Assembly (NCBI GenBank): GCA_034231615.1
Contig: CM067322.1
Coordinates: 52,458,456 to 52,522,455, forward strand
Source of the DNA: Meghimatium bilineatum
Lineage: Eukaryota > Mollusca > Gastropoda > Stylommatophora > Philomycidae
Length of the DNA stretch: 64,000 bases
Reading direction: 5' to 3'
Of this stretch, positions 1 through 10,039 are shown in pieces. Within the stretch, counting starts at the first letter, position 1. The number at the start of each line of letters is the position of its first letter. A model generated the notes under the pieces. The model was not told the DNA's origin. It searched no databases and saw nothing but the letters and a program-made list of their open reading frames with translations. The translations under genes were made by a program, and so were the position numbers.

Positions 1-2815
1 GCTCTAAAGTTAGAGGAGTATTTCCCGGTTGGAATAGCTTTTGATATTTTCTTCCCATCTTATAAAAAAATCCACCTCCATTCCTTACTGCTCCTTCTGC
101 CGATCCATCTGTGTAGACATGTGTCCATTCCTTGAGATTGTATTTTATTTCTGTCATCTCTAGTGTCAATGCTTTTAGTTCAGGTGGAGTTTGGTATTCC
201 TTATTAATTATTCCAGGAACCTGAGTTATTATGGAGACTATTGCCTGGCTCTTCAAAGTCCGTTGGTGTTTCAATTTAATTTGGGAGGTTTGTGAGGATA
301 TCTTTATGTTGTTGATGGAGATCGCTGGAGATGTGACAGAAGCTGGTTCTCTTCAGCCTGTTGTGGTTGATAGAAATTTGCGCATGCATCGGATGGTTTG
401 GTATGCGCTTAATTTTTTCGCCCTGAACAAGCACTCTTTCTTCTCTTCTGTCATCCAGTGGGCGGATGTTTACATGTGTTTCCATTGCATGTATTGGAGT
501 GGTTTTCATCCCTCCTGAGATAAGTTGAAGTCCTGAATTTTATACTTTAGATAGGCGATCAGTATTTGTTTTTGATGCTGATGCCCAGGCTGTCATTCCA
601 TATTCTACTACAGGTCTGACTGTACCCATGTAGACTTTTCGGAGAATATTTCCATTTGATCCCCAGCTTGTGCCTGCAAGTTTCTTCATCAAGGATAGCC
701 TCCTGGTTGCTTTTTGCTCAGTGGTTACTAGGTGTGGTTTCCAAGTAAGTCGCTTGTCTAGTTTGACCCCTAGATATGTAGGGTTTTTCCACTTGTGCTA
801 ACTCACTTCCATTTATTTTTAGATTTGCTTTTTCTTGGTGGTTTGAAAGTGAGAAAATGGTTGTCACAGTTTTGGAGAGGTTGATCTGGACTACCCAGTC
901 AGATGCCCATTCACTTATGGTGTCAAGTGCGGTCTGCATTCTGTTTTTTTGCAGTGGATAGGTTACCGGTACCTATCGCATTCCAGGCAGCAAAGTCATC
1001 TGCACGAAGGGCCTTATAAATATGATGTGACAGTTTCTCTCCCATATCATTGATGAATACTAGGAAGAGAGTAGGAGAGATCACTTCTCCTTGAGGCACG
1101 CCTTGTTGGAGAGTAACACATTTGCTTATTTTACCATCTACCTTTACTCTTGCAGTGCGGTAGCAGAGGAAATATTTTATCCAGCTGAACATTCTTCCTT
1201 CAATTTTGTTTTGGAGAAGCTTGGACTCAATCTTTCCACACCTTATCAAAGGTCTTACTCAAGTCCATAAAAGTTGCCAGCACTTTTTCCTTCTTTTGAA
1301 AAGCATTTTCGATTTCCTGTGCTAGGTATATAAGCTGGTCTTCAGTGCTTTGATTTGTCCTATAGGCCGACTGTGTCTTGGTGAGCTTATGGTTTTCTTC
1401 TAGGTATTTTATCAGTCTAGAGTTGACCATTCTCTCCATTGTTTTTCCTACGCAACTCAAGAGGCTGACTGGTCGGTAGCTTGACTTGCTTGTTTTTCCT
1501 TTTTGTTTTTTGGGATGATGACAGCTTCACGCCACAAGTCTGGAATTTTACCTATTCTCCATGATTGGGTGACGATGGTAAGGAGCTTGTTTCTGCTGAT
1601 TGGCCCTGATTTTTTGATCATATCATTGGTTATGCCATCTTTTCCTGGGGCCTTTTTGGTTTTTAGTTTTCCTATGGCACTATTTGTTCTGCGATGGTGA
1701 AGGGTGTCTTCATGCATGGCTCTGGATTTTGATTCTTCAGTTTTCTTTTAATTTCTTTTTTGACTTCTTTGATACGTGTATGAGAGAGTGTTGTGCTTTC
1801 TTCCTTGTAGAAGTCTGCTAAAATGTTTGCTGCCATTTTCCCTGTGTGCAATGTACCCGCTTCTTCGATGACAGTCTTGTAGTGTGAATTCTTTGTTTCT
1901 TCATTTAGAGTTCTTGTAAGGTTCCATAGTTTGCTTGTGTCTTTTGTCATGTTTAGGCTGCTGGTCTTTTCATACCAGTTCTTTTGAATCTCTGTTATTT
2001 TCTGCTCATTGAATGTGTGTTTGATTTCATTGTGTTTCTTTGAGTTTTAAGTTGTAGGGTTTTGCTCCATTGTATGTCTCAGCTCGTTATGCAATTTTTC
2101 TAGACTCTCTCCAATAAGACTTGTATTCTCTTCATCTGCCCCTTGGGATTGCCTTCTGTGCGGATTGTGGTATCACTTTGTTTATTTGCGAGATGTTATG
2201 GTTTATGTTGTTAGTGAGGGTGATATTCTGGCAAAGCTGGTCTGTTTGTTCACTGAAGAGGGTCCAATTTACTTTTTTGAAGTTCCAGCTTGGGGACATG
2301 CTATGTTGTCCTGTACTTCCTGACTTGGAGATTTGCAGGATGACTGGTACATGGTCACTTCCTCCCAGTTGACTTTCTACTGTTCTTGTAATGTGTCTAT
2401 CTATGTCATCTGTTGCATGGCAAGATCTGGTGAGCTAGTTTTTTTCCAGGCTCTGGAGTAGAATGTTGGTGTATCATCTGGCTGGTTTATTAGAATTAGT
2501 TTATTTTCCATCATCCAGTCTTCGATCTCTTCACCCCTTTGATTCATATCCTCGTAGCCTCAGCTTGGTGAGTGGCCATTGAAGTCACCCACTATTAGGT
2601 GACTCGATTCCTCTATCTTTAGTTTACAAAGTTCCATTTTTGTGGCAGGAGGGCTGTAGCAGTTTGTTATTGATATTTGTCCACCAGGCAGCAGCAATTT
2701 TACTGTTATATGTTCCAGCTCTCTTCTCCTGATCTTTTTTACTTCTGCTTCTGATGTTGATGTTTTTACAAACATCAGTATACCTCCTTTGACTCTTTTG
2801 AGTCAATCTTGGCAG
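1..2815 (-). mobile_element. 5'-truncated RNase H-type LINE, degenerate
   Basis: Reading right to left on the minus strand, broken frames give in order the end of an AP endonuclease (GDFNGHSPS near 2575-2600), a reverse transcriptase (APGKDGITND near 1640, FMDLSKTFDKVW near 1255, GVPQGEVISPTLF near 1085) and the start of an RNase H domain (YTDGSAEGAVRNGGG near 75-120). The element is cut at 5' inside the endonuclease near 2815 and runs off the left edge of the window. Stops and frameshifts separate the blocks, and the catalytic YADD box reads RADD (near 1005), so the copy is dead. It is related to, but clearly diverged from, the complete LINE at 5361-9931. Confidence 0.85.
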
Positions 2816-2866
2816 AAGAACTCATAACCCTGAATAAAGAATCTCTGTGTGTCCTTTATCACTAAG

Positions 2867-3115
2867 CTATCACTGGATTACAGCATGCCAGGTTCGAAAC
2901 CAAGTCAGGACAAACATGTTGTGATTTCTCGCTGGACATGACCACTACTCCTGTCGACTCTGCTGTAATGGAGTACTTGATGCATGAGTTAGGGGAGGTA
3001 AAGACAGTAAGAAAGGGAACTGGCCACCCCACATAATAGCTGCTACAGCTTAGTACATGAAGTTATACTCATCTGCGACATCAGGTGGCTGCCATGGGAC
3101 CTACCTTTATCTACA
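2867..3115 (+). mobile_element. SINE-A, copy 1 (head partly missing)
   Basis: tRNA-derived SINE whose B box (GGTTCGAAACC at about 2890) survives while the A box, present in the copy at 19800, is missing because the duplication edge cuts it. The body carries the conserved blocks GTGATTTCTC, CTGTCGACTC and GAGTTAGGGGAGGTAAAGAC. Other copies are at 19800-20095 (+), 35300-35590 (-) and 56810-57000 (-). Confidence 0.8.
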
Positions 3116-3329
3116 AATAATTATAATTCCTACCCTCACCCCCTCCTACTATACGTCTGTGTTTCAAAAACTGTGTTCTTTCTATTTTCGTTAATTATTT
3201 CCCCTGGCTTCAAACTACTAAACAATTGCATTCTGCGATGTCACAAACTCCAATAAATTATGATCAGACAATTCTTTAAAAACTATGAGCGCTGTAAACA
3301 TTGGTAGGCACACATTCCAGACATGAACC

Positions 3330-3440
3330 GTTACTTCTTCTTCTGCATTCATTCTCAAACTCAAACTAGCAAGATGATTTCTGGAGAATGGAATCTGCCA
3401 AATCAAGGTTTACAGCTGGTATGAGATATCTGCTCCTTCC
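3330..3440 (-). mobile_element. SINE-B fragment
   Basis: Reverse complement of the SINE-B 3' half: the tail GAATGCAGAAGAAGAAGTAAC is at the left end and the TCTCC/GAATGG and GCTGTAAACC blocks follow. Repeated in copy B at 20300-20420. Confidence 0.7.
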
Positions 3441-3644
3441 AGCACAACAAACACAATTTAGTACTACAGCTATGTGGGTCACTGACGTCACATGGGTACA
3501 TTCATTATTCGTGGTTTGAAATAAATTACCCCCATGGTTAAAACAGACATCAGGATGTTGGGCTCAAACTCTGGGAAGGTTAAGGAAAGGTGCCATATTT
3601 ATTTAGCAAGTGTTATTGAGGACCCTATTCAGGCGGTTTCTGGT

Positions 3645-3790
3645 CTTTTTCTTCAGCGTTCATTCCAAAACTCCCGCTGGATATCTCTTGCAGCAGAACA
3701 ATGGTCCTACTAGATTTCCAGCAAAATTTAGTCCAGAGAATGGAAATGCATTGTGTCGTCATTTTACTTGCACCAATAATACGAAATCAT
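3645..3790 (-). mobile_element. SINE-B fragment, variant 3' half
   Basis: Minus-strand SINE-B 3' half with an extra block (GGAAATCTAGTAGGACC) between the 'tactaaattc' and 'gagtttgg' parts. The same variant occurs at 55979-56128 (+) and, in copy B, 20610-20760 (-), so it is a subfamily. Confidence 0.65.
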
Positions 3791-3814
3791 CGATGGGGGT
3801 TTCTGGTCAACCTC

Positions 3815-4020
3815 CTATAACTGATTTAGTGAAATGCAGTTTTGCAGGATATGTTCTGCTGTCTGCCCACATGAACACAGAGGTAATGTTACCAGTCTTG
3901 GATGAATATATAGTATAAGAAATATAACAAAATAGAGGACAACAAATACACTGATATTGTTACTACCTTGAATTTGAGCTTCTACGACCTCAAACAAACT
4001 CCTCTTTGTACATTTTACTT
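3815..4020 (-). mobile_element. LINE C-terminal relic (zinc knuckle)
   Basis: Minus-strand reading VTLPLCSCGQTAEHILQNC is the Cys-Cys-His-Cys knuckle that follows RNase H in I-like LINEs. Only this tail is left. The duplicate in copy B (21040-21320) is longer and continues with RWPIETDIYRKM. Confidence 0.75.
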
Positions 4021-4239
4021 GTGGACTTTTGTCTGTGGATTGATGATTTATTTAATGCAGACATTTAACATTTACTTTAATAATACAAAAAGGGGCATAG
4101 AATAGAAGAGACCAAACATTTCAAAAGATGTAGAGTTTCAGTTTTACTTACATAAAATATTGACATACAGTTTGGATAATTTATTATCTGTAGTAATAAA
4201 TTAATAGGCAAAAAAGATTCTGGCAAGGACCTTCTTCGC

Positions 4240-4530
4240 CCTTGTTGCCTGGCCTGAAAGGGGAGAAAATAATAGTGAAACTTTTACATGCCATGCATGT
4301 TGTAAGAGGTGACTCATGCTTTTAGGGGGTGGAGTTGTCTGTCACATCCCTTACAGGGTCAAGTGACACAGAAACCATGCTAAAGTCAGATATGTCAGGC
4401 CAAATGCTAAAGTCAAGCCAAATCGCCAAGATATCGCAACCAAGCTGCAAGCCACGACCCGGTGCATTTAATTCTCCATGCTATATTCTGTTAATCTGAA
4501 GGAGTTTGAGAAAGAATGCAGAAGAAAAGG
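4240..4530 (+). mobile_element. SINE-B, nearly full length
   Basis: Head CCTGGCCTGAAAGGGGAG, core CATGCATGTTGTAAGAGGTG, then TGCTAAAGTCA, TGTCAGGCC and the tail GAATGCAGAAGAAAAG. No GGTTCGA-type B box is visible, so the head is not an obvious tRNA. About 20 copies or pieces of this family lie in the window. Confidence 0.8.
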
Positions 4531-4554
4531 GCCTCCTTAATATGACACTGGAGA

Positions 4555-4675
4555 AATTATGATGGTTGCACAGAACAGAGAGTGACAGTGCTTGATGATG
4601 GTTGCACAGAATAGAGAGTGCAGTGCTTGATGATGGTTGCACAGAACAGAGAGTAGCAGTGCTTGATGATGTTCT
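4555..4675 (+). repeat. Short tandem triplication (~36 bp unit)
   Basis: Three consecutive units contain GATGGTTGCACAGAA followed by AGAGAGT and CAGTGCTTGAT. Copy B (near 21855) has a single unit, so the expansion arose in A or was lost in B. Confidence 0.75.
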
Positions 4676-4867
4676 GCTAAAGAAACATCACATTAAAGAA
4701 GATATTGGTTAATCCATGTTATTGTACTTCAAGGCAAACCCACAATTCTCCATCTCCCTCAGAAGATGTCAAAGAATATACATGCCGATAGTCCTCATGG
4801 CTAGCTAGCTGGATAAACACTCTTAATTCTACTCGACATGTTCTATTTATACCATAGATAATACTGA

Positions 4868-5134
4868 ATTGCCACCCGAGTGTTACCAAGGTCTGAGAGG
4901 GGAGTAAAGAATAGCAACACTACCTTCCATGCATGTCGTAAGAGGTGACTAAGGGATGAAGTTGGCTGTCCCATCCCATATAGGGTCAACATGACCCAAA
5001 GCCGTGCTAAAGTCGGAAGTGTCAGACCGAAAGGCGCAGATATTGCTGTAAACCATGACACAACATATTCCGTTCTCTGGACTACATCCTGCTAATTTGG
5101 AGGAGTTTGAGAATGAACGAAGAAGAAGAAAATA
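4868..5134 (+). mobile_element. SINE-B, full length
   Basis: Complete order of blocks: GTCTGAGAGGGGAGTAAAGA, CATGTCGTAAGAGGTGACTA, GTTGGCTGTCCCATCCCATA, TGTCAGACCGAAAGGCGCAG, TTCCGTTCTCTGGACTACAT, and the tail TGAGAATGAACGAAGAAGAA. The duplicate is at 22095-22382. Confidence 0.85.
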
Positions 5135-5348
5135 CTGAATTGCCTTGGATGCAGCATAGATACCTCCTGGATACCTCATCTATCCCAGTGTCCACTCCAG
5201 CAAGTGACCACAAACTTCAGTACATCACCTGTGTCTATCTTAAATTCACAGATGCAATTCTGTCAGCTCTCTTATTACTATGAATATCAGCATGTCCAGG
5301 GCAATAAATCAACATGATGCCCAGAAGTTTAGAAATAGTTATAGTTTT

Positions 5349-5360
5349 GACAATGAGTCG
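5349..5360 (+). repeat. Target site duplication, left (L-A)
   Basis: GACAATGAGTCG, repeated exactly at 9932-9943 on the other side of the L-A LINE. Confidence 0.9.
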
Positions 5361-5510
5361 TACGCATGGTTTGCGTCTGTGGGTCTCACCAATGGCCCAT
5401 TAGACAAACCACCCATGCAACAGAAAAACCTAAGTAGATGACATGCCGTTATATTGAGGTTATCTATTATAGAAGCTTCATGGCATGTCATCTATACAAT
5501 TATGCCTCTC
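5361..5510 (+). promoter_or_regulatory. Conserved 5' module with long hairpin
   Basis: The first ~145 nt of L-A recur at the 5' ends of mini-L (62235, 36655), X (30268, 37607) and Y (28851; truncated at 31804 and 57108). The module holds ATGACATGCC...GGCATGTCAT, arms of a 13-bp stem in the best copies, with an inner helix TGAGGTT/AGCTTCA. Just upstream, GTCTGTGGG can pair with CCCACTAGAC, and GTTGC with GCAAC. Conservation across unrelated bodies suggests a 5' functional element such as an internal promoter or structured/self-cleaving RNA. The function is inferred. Confidence 0.6.
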
Positions 5511-5923
5511 ATACTATTAATTTTTTTGTTATAATGTATTTTATGCCATGATGTATTCTTTTTTTTTTTTGTTTATGTATGCACCCTCTGTGGTTGGGAG
5601 AGAGCTAGAGATTTGCTGCGCAGCAGTGGGGAGGAGGAAACTGACAGCACTGTTTTTCCTATGGCTGAGGTCCATCATAGAGGCACACTGACTCAGGACG
5701 TGACGATCCTTTTGACTTGAACATTTGGTTGCATGCCTGGAGCAATAGAGAAGTTCTGCATAACCAGTAGTCAATTGGTGGCGGGGAATGAGCACAGTGA
5801 ACCCTATCTTGGCTGCAGTGGCTTGGAGCAGTTCATAGGTTGAAACCCTCCTTCCTAGTAGTGTGATAGTTTTTCGCTGGCTCTGGGGGTGGGACGAAAA
5901 TCCACAGACTCCCCAGAAATATA

Positions 5924-8900
5924 ATGCCAGTACAAAACATACTAATTACAAAAGAGATCGGACGTTGCCTCGGTTATCAAGGTCCGCGGCAGGCAGCGGG
6001 TAACCAGGCTGCTCTGTCTGAGAAATTAACTACTGGAACGCATCCAAAACATCAGCACAAACACAGACATGCACAATACACAACACAGCAACAACACCTG
6101 CACAAGCACCAAAACATTAAACCCAGAAAACCTCGGAGGGAGAACCAGCAGAGCCAAGATTTTCATAAAACAAAGTCTTCACTTAATATTCTACAACTGA
6201 ACATCTGTGGAATAAGAAATAAAACACTAGAGCTCGCTAATTTACTACATGCTCATAAGATACATGTGGCCCTCTTACAGGAGACTATACACAAAGACAC
6301 TGACCCATATCTGTCAGGATATACCAGCTATGCCTGTAAGTGTACCAACTGCCGTGGCATAATTACTTATATCAGGAATGACATTCAGGGACAAGTCACC
6401 CAACTAACAGCCAATCCCACAGACATGCAGAAGGTGACCATCTGGCACACTGGAGGAAAATACACAATCTACAACATATACAGCCCACCTCAGACAACAT
6501 GCAATTTACTGGAAATCCATACAACACAATTTATCAAAACAATACTTGCTGGTGACTTTAATGGTCACTCACCCCATTGGGGTTACCAGAACCACAATAA
6601 GACAGGAAGATATATAGAAGAACTCTGTGAAACAACAAACCTGTCTGTCCTTCAAGATGCTAAGTCTGTACCAACACTTTTGCACAGGAGCCATCTATCT
6701 CTCAGTCGACCTGACTTGACTATCTGTTCATCTGATATAATAGACGCTTGCTCCCTAGAAATACTTGATGACATTGGAAGTGACCACAGACCAATCCTCA
6801 CCACCATAACTACACCCAACAAAGCATATTTCAAACAGAAAACTCGCTGGAATTTTGGCAAGGCAGATTGGAAACTATTCCAAGAAACATCTGATTTCCT
6901 GCTAGGTAAAATCAAAAGCAATGACATAGAAACAGTTACTGCAGAGGTGACAAAAGCTATCCTCAATTCAGCATCACAAAGCATCCCAAGGTGCAGTAGG
7001 AAATCATACAAACCATTCTACAACAAAGAAATGCAAGCTGGAATCTTTGATAGAAAAAAAGCAAGAGAAGCCCTTAAGATCTCACCTTCACAAGAAGCAA
7101 AAATCCTGTACAATAAAACATGTACCAAAGTAAAACTAATAGTGAAGAAGGCCAAACATGATAAATGGGCAAAAACATGCGCAAATTTAGATCTAAGGAA
7201 AAATGGCAAAAAGGCCTGGGGGCTGATCAATAATTTGTCTGGGAAAAGAAGAAGAACAAACGATAAACCTGTGATAGATGGAAACAGAACAATCACCACA
7301 GATCAGAAAAAGGCAGAACACTTTAACCACTTTTTTGCCAGTGTGAACAGAGTAGGGAAGCTGTCCGAGGCTGACAAGAAGCGTCTGTACCTACTGAAGC
7401 AGCAAGAAAAAGTCCAAACCTCTGGCTCAACCATATTTGATGATGACTTCAGTATACAGGAACTCCTACAAGGGCTGAAGAAACTAAAGCCAAGAAAGTC
7501 TCCTGGACCAGATAAAATTTATAATGAAATGTTAACACACATGAGCACATCAGGGAAAGAAGTACTCCTTAAACTAATAAATATGACCTGGAGAAATGGA
7601 AAACTGCCTAAACATTGGAGAAATGCTCACATCTTTCCCATCCTGAAAAATAACAAACCTCCAGATGAACCCAAAAGCTACCGCCCCATATCCCTAACAT
7701 CATGTCTTGGGAAATTAGCAGAAAGAATGGTTAACGCACGACTTTACTGGTTCCTCGAGAGCTCAAACATCCTCTGCCATGAACAGGCTGGCTTCAGAAA
7801 AGGCAGTTGCACAGAAGACCAACTATTTAGGTTGACACAGAAAATCCATGATGGATTCCAGGAAAACAAACACACTGTAGCCATCTTCTTTGACTTACAA
7901 CAGGCTTATGATCGAGTATGGAGAAAGGGTCTTTTGATGAAGATGATTGAGATGGGAATTAGTGGAAAGCTATACAACTGGATAAAATACTTCCTCATTG
8001 ACAGAACAATCCAGACAAAGATAAATGATGCAATTTCATCTAAAGAAGTTCTAGAGGAAGGCTTACCACAGGGTTCTGCTTTAAGCTGCACCCTCTTTCT
8101 CATTTACATCAATGACCTTACCATACATATCAAAGCTGAAAAAGCCCTCTATGCTGATGACTTAACAATATGGCAGAGCCATGAGAATGTTGAAGGTGCT
8201 GCCAAAAGACTAAATGGAGATTTAAAAAGACTAGGGGTACATGAATACTGTCAAACATGGAAGCTAAAAATAAACTGTGAGAAAACTGTCTATACCATCT
8301 TTACCAAGAGTCATAAGGTAGCCAAAGAAAATATCAGTCTATGGTTGGATACACAGAAATTGCCAAGAGAAGAACACCCCACATATCTTGGAATCACGCT
8401 TGATCGGCAGCTCACCCTCAAGAAGCATGTAAAAAATATCAAAAATAAAGCACTCAAACGGTTACAACTACTGAAAAGACTCACTGGCACATCTTGGGGA
8501 TCAGACAAGGATACCCTTAGAGGACTATACCTTGGTTACATACGTTCTGCTTTAGAATACAACAGTGCACTCCTCACAACATGTTCCACAACAAATGTAG
8601 AATCCCTAGACAGAGTGCAGAACAATGCCCTACATCTTATTAGTGGAGCAATGAGATCTACACCGACAGCTGCATGTGAAATACATATGAATGTAGAACC
8701 CCTTGAGATGCGGAGAGATATGGCTGCAATGGAGACTTATGAAAGAAGCAAAAGAATGAACAAAGACCACCCAAATAAACAACTTGTAGAAAACTGGGAA
8801 CCAAACCACAGAATAAAACAAAAGTCAGTCCTGAGCCATGTCAATGAAATAAAAGACAGTTACCACCTTCCAGGCAAGAGACAAAGACTGCAAAGAGTAG

Positions 8901-9580
8901 AAAAATGTTTACCACCACACACAGGCTTTAAATTGCCAGAAATCAAAACACAGTTAAGAGATAATGCAACGAAACGTTCCGACCCAGTAAGTCTTATGAA
9001 AGCAACACAGAAAACAATAGACACCTACCCAGAACAATGGATTCATGTCTATACTGATGGGTCTGCCTTCAAAGCCATCATCAAAGCAGGTTATGGTGTC
9101 TATATAGAATATCCAGACAAAACATCTGATGAGTTGTTTGATGCCTGTGGGGAGATATGTTCTAACTATGAAGCTGAAATAACAGCACTAGAAATTGCCT
9201 TGTACCACCTTAAGACCATATTTGATGCCTTCCCATCAAAAGTCCAAAACATTGTTATTTTTACAGACTCTATGTCTGCGCTCCAAGCATTGGAATGTGA
9301 TGGACATTGTAAACCCGAGCTAGCTGAAATATACCACCATGCAAACCAGCTGCTCACATCTTATTGTGTCAACATTGTTATGCAGTGGATTCCTGGCCAC
9401 TCAAACACACCTGGTAATGATAAGGCAGACAGACTAGCAAAGAGGGGAGCACAACAAGAACAGCCTTATACAGAAACAGCAATGCACACAGTTAAAATGA
9501 TTCTGAAATCTGTGAACAAAGAAAATTGGATGAACAGATGGGCCATGGGAAACACTGGGAGGAAATCTATAAATATATGA
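5924..9580 (+). CDS. L-A ORF: AP endonuclease / reverse transcriptase / RNase H
   Basis: A 1,218-residue polyprotein that would nick target DNA and copy its own RNA there. Endonuclease about residues 88-290: LNILQLNICG, LLQET, GDFNGHSPHWG and SDHRPI keep the catalytic residues. Reverse transcriptase about 500-830: RKSPGPDKI, SYRPISLTSCLGK, AGFRKGSCTEDQL, FFDLQQAYDRVW, GLPQGSALSCTLF and an intact YADD near 744. RNase H about 1040-1180: TDGS, EAEITALE, FTDS and GNDKADRLA supply the D-E-D-D set. The ATG lies at the end of the 5' UTR; mini-L derivatives break three bases after this ATG, which supports the start. A 1-nt deletion in GGGAGGAAATC (9556-9566) shifts the frame just before the C-terminal knuckle, so the copy is nearly but not fully intact. 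Confidence 0.92.
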   Translation: MPVQNILITKEIGRCLGYQGPRQAAGNQAALSEKLTTGTHPKHQHKHRHAQYTTQQQHLHKHQNIKPRKPRRENQQSQDFHKTKSSLNILQLNICGIRNKTLELANLLHAHKIHVALLQETIHKDTDPYLSGYTSYACKCTNCRGIITYIRNDIQGQVTQLTANPTDMQKVTIWHTGGKYTIYNIYSPPQTTCNLLEIHTTQFIKTILAGDFNGHSPHWGYQNHNKTGRYIEELCETTNLSVLQDAKSVPTLLHRSHLSLSRPDLTICSSDIIDACSLEILDDIGSDHRPILTTITTPNKAYFKQKTRWNFGKADWKLFQETSDFLLGKIKSNDIETVTAEVTKAILNSASQSIPRCSRKSYKPFYNKEMQAGIFDRKKAREALKISPSQEAKILYNKTCTKVKLIVKKAKHDKWAKTCANLDLRKNGKKAWGLINNLSGKRRRTNDKPVIDGNRTITTDQKKAEHFNHFFASVNRVGKLSEADKKRLYLLKQQEKVQTSGSTIFDDDFSIQELLQGLKKLKPRKSPGPDKIYNEMLTHMSTSGKEVLLKLINMTWRNGKLPKHWRNAHIFPILKNNKPPDEPKSYRPISLTSCLGKLAERMVNARLYWFLESSNILCHEQAGFRKGSCTEDQLFRLTQKIHDGFQENKHTVAIFFDLQQAYDRVWRKGLLMKMIEMGISGKLYNWIKYFLIDRTIQTKINDAISSKEVLEEGLPQGSALSCTLFLIYINDLTIHIKAEKALYADDLTIWQSHENVEGAAKRLNGDLKRLGVHEYCQTWKLKINCEKTVYTIFTKSHKVAKENISLWLDTQKLPREEHPTYLGITLDRQLTLKKHVKNIKNKALKRLQLLKRLTGTSWGSDKDTLRGLYLGYIRSALEYNSALLTTCSTTNVESLDRVQNNALHLISGAMRSTPTAACEIHMNVEPLEMRRDMAAMETYERSKRMNKDHPNKQLVENWEPNHRIKQKSVLSHVNEIKDSYHLPGKRQRLQRVEKCLPPHTGFKLPEIKTQLRDNATKRSDPVSLMKATQKTIDTYPEQWIHVYTDGSAFKAIIKAGYGVYIEYPDKTSDELFDACGEICSNYEAEITALEIALYHLKTIFDAFPSKVQNIVIFTDSMSALQALECDGHCKPELAEIYHHANQLLTSYCVNIVMQWIPGHSNTPGNDKADRLAKRGAQQEQPYTETAMHTVKMILKSVNKENWMNRWAMGNTGRKSINI

Positions 9581-9897
9581 CCAGCCCAAATCCTAAAGAC
9601 AATATCAACCTCCTGGAAAGAAAAGACCAGAGTATCATATTCCGACTGCGCACACAACATGTACAGCTTAACAATCACCTGAACAGAATACAACCACAAC
9701 ACACTCCAGGGTGCCGGCTGTGCACTCATCCATATGAAACTGTTGACCACCACCTTTTTGAATGTCCAGCGCTGGATGACATCAGGAAAATGCTTCTCCC
9801 TCCAGGGCCAGATAAATGGAACACATTATATGGAACAAAACAACAACTCACAAACACATGCATATATCACACAATGGCATTGGGTCAAAGGGCATGA
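9562..9897 (+). pseudogene. L-A ORF C-terminal part, out of frame
   Basis: Continues the ORF in the next frame: EEIYKYMTSPNPKD, SIIFRLRTQHVQLNNHLNRI, then the knuckle CRLCTHPYETVDHHLFEC, ending ALGQRA-stop. The older copy at 17180 reads GGGAGGGAAATC, which joins RWAMGNTGREIYKYM in one frame, so the LINE here has lost one G. Confidence 0.85.
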
Positions 9898-9931
9898 GCC
9901 CATGGACCGCTGGATCAGCAACCAACCAACC

Positions 9932-9943
9932 GACAATGAGTCG
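9932..9943 (+). repeat. Target site duplication, right (L-A)
   Basis: GACAATGAGTCG, identical to 5349-5360, directly after the CCAACCAAC terminus. Confidence 0.9.
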
Positions 9944-10039
9944 CATATATTTCTGAATATTTTGTTTATTCGCATATTGTCAAAAGTAGCAGCTATCACA
10001 GACAAGTTGTAAACCATGAAGCATTAAAGACTTATAGTA

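Larger units (their letters stand above)
5361..9931 (+). mobile_element. Complete APE-RT-RNase H LINE (L-A)
   Basis: A 4,571-bp non-LTR retrotransposon bounded by a perfect 12-bp target duplication. Layout: 5' module with hairpin (5361-5510), rest of the 5' UTR with a T-run (to 5923), one long ORF (5924-9580), a C-terminal zinc-knuckle part now out of frame (9562-9897), and a short 3' end finishing in repeated CCAA units rather than poly(A). No ORF1/gag-like ORF is seen; the first ~85 residues of the ORF are only a basic His/Gln/Lys-rich extension. The unoccupied site is visible in duplication copy B near 22600, so the insertion followed the duplication. AP endonuclease plus RNase H place it in the I/Jockey-like LINE group; the exact clade is uncertain. 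Confidence 0.95.

Noticed and set aside
7880-8170. Retrovirus or LTR element because of RT plus RNase H
   Set aside because: AP endonuclease in the same ORF, target duplications of 12 bp, no LTRs, protease or integrase: a non-LTR element.
6652-9357. Minus-strand ORFs across L-A
   Set aside because: Shadow frames of the LINE ORF with no domain of their own.
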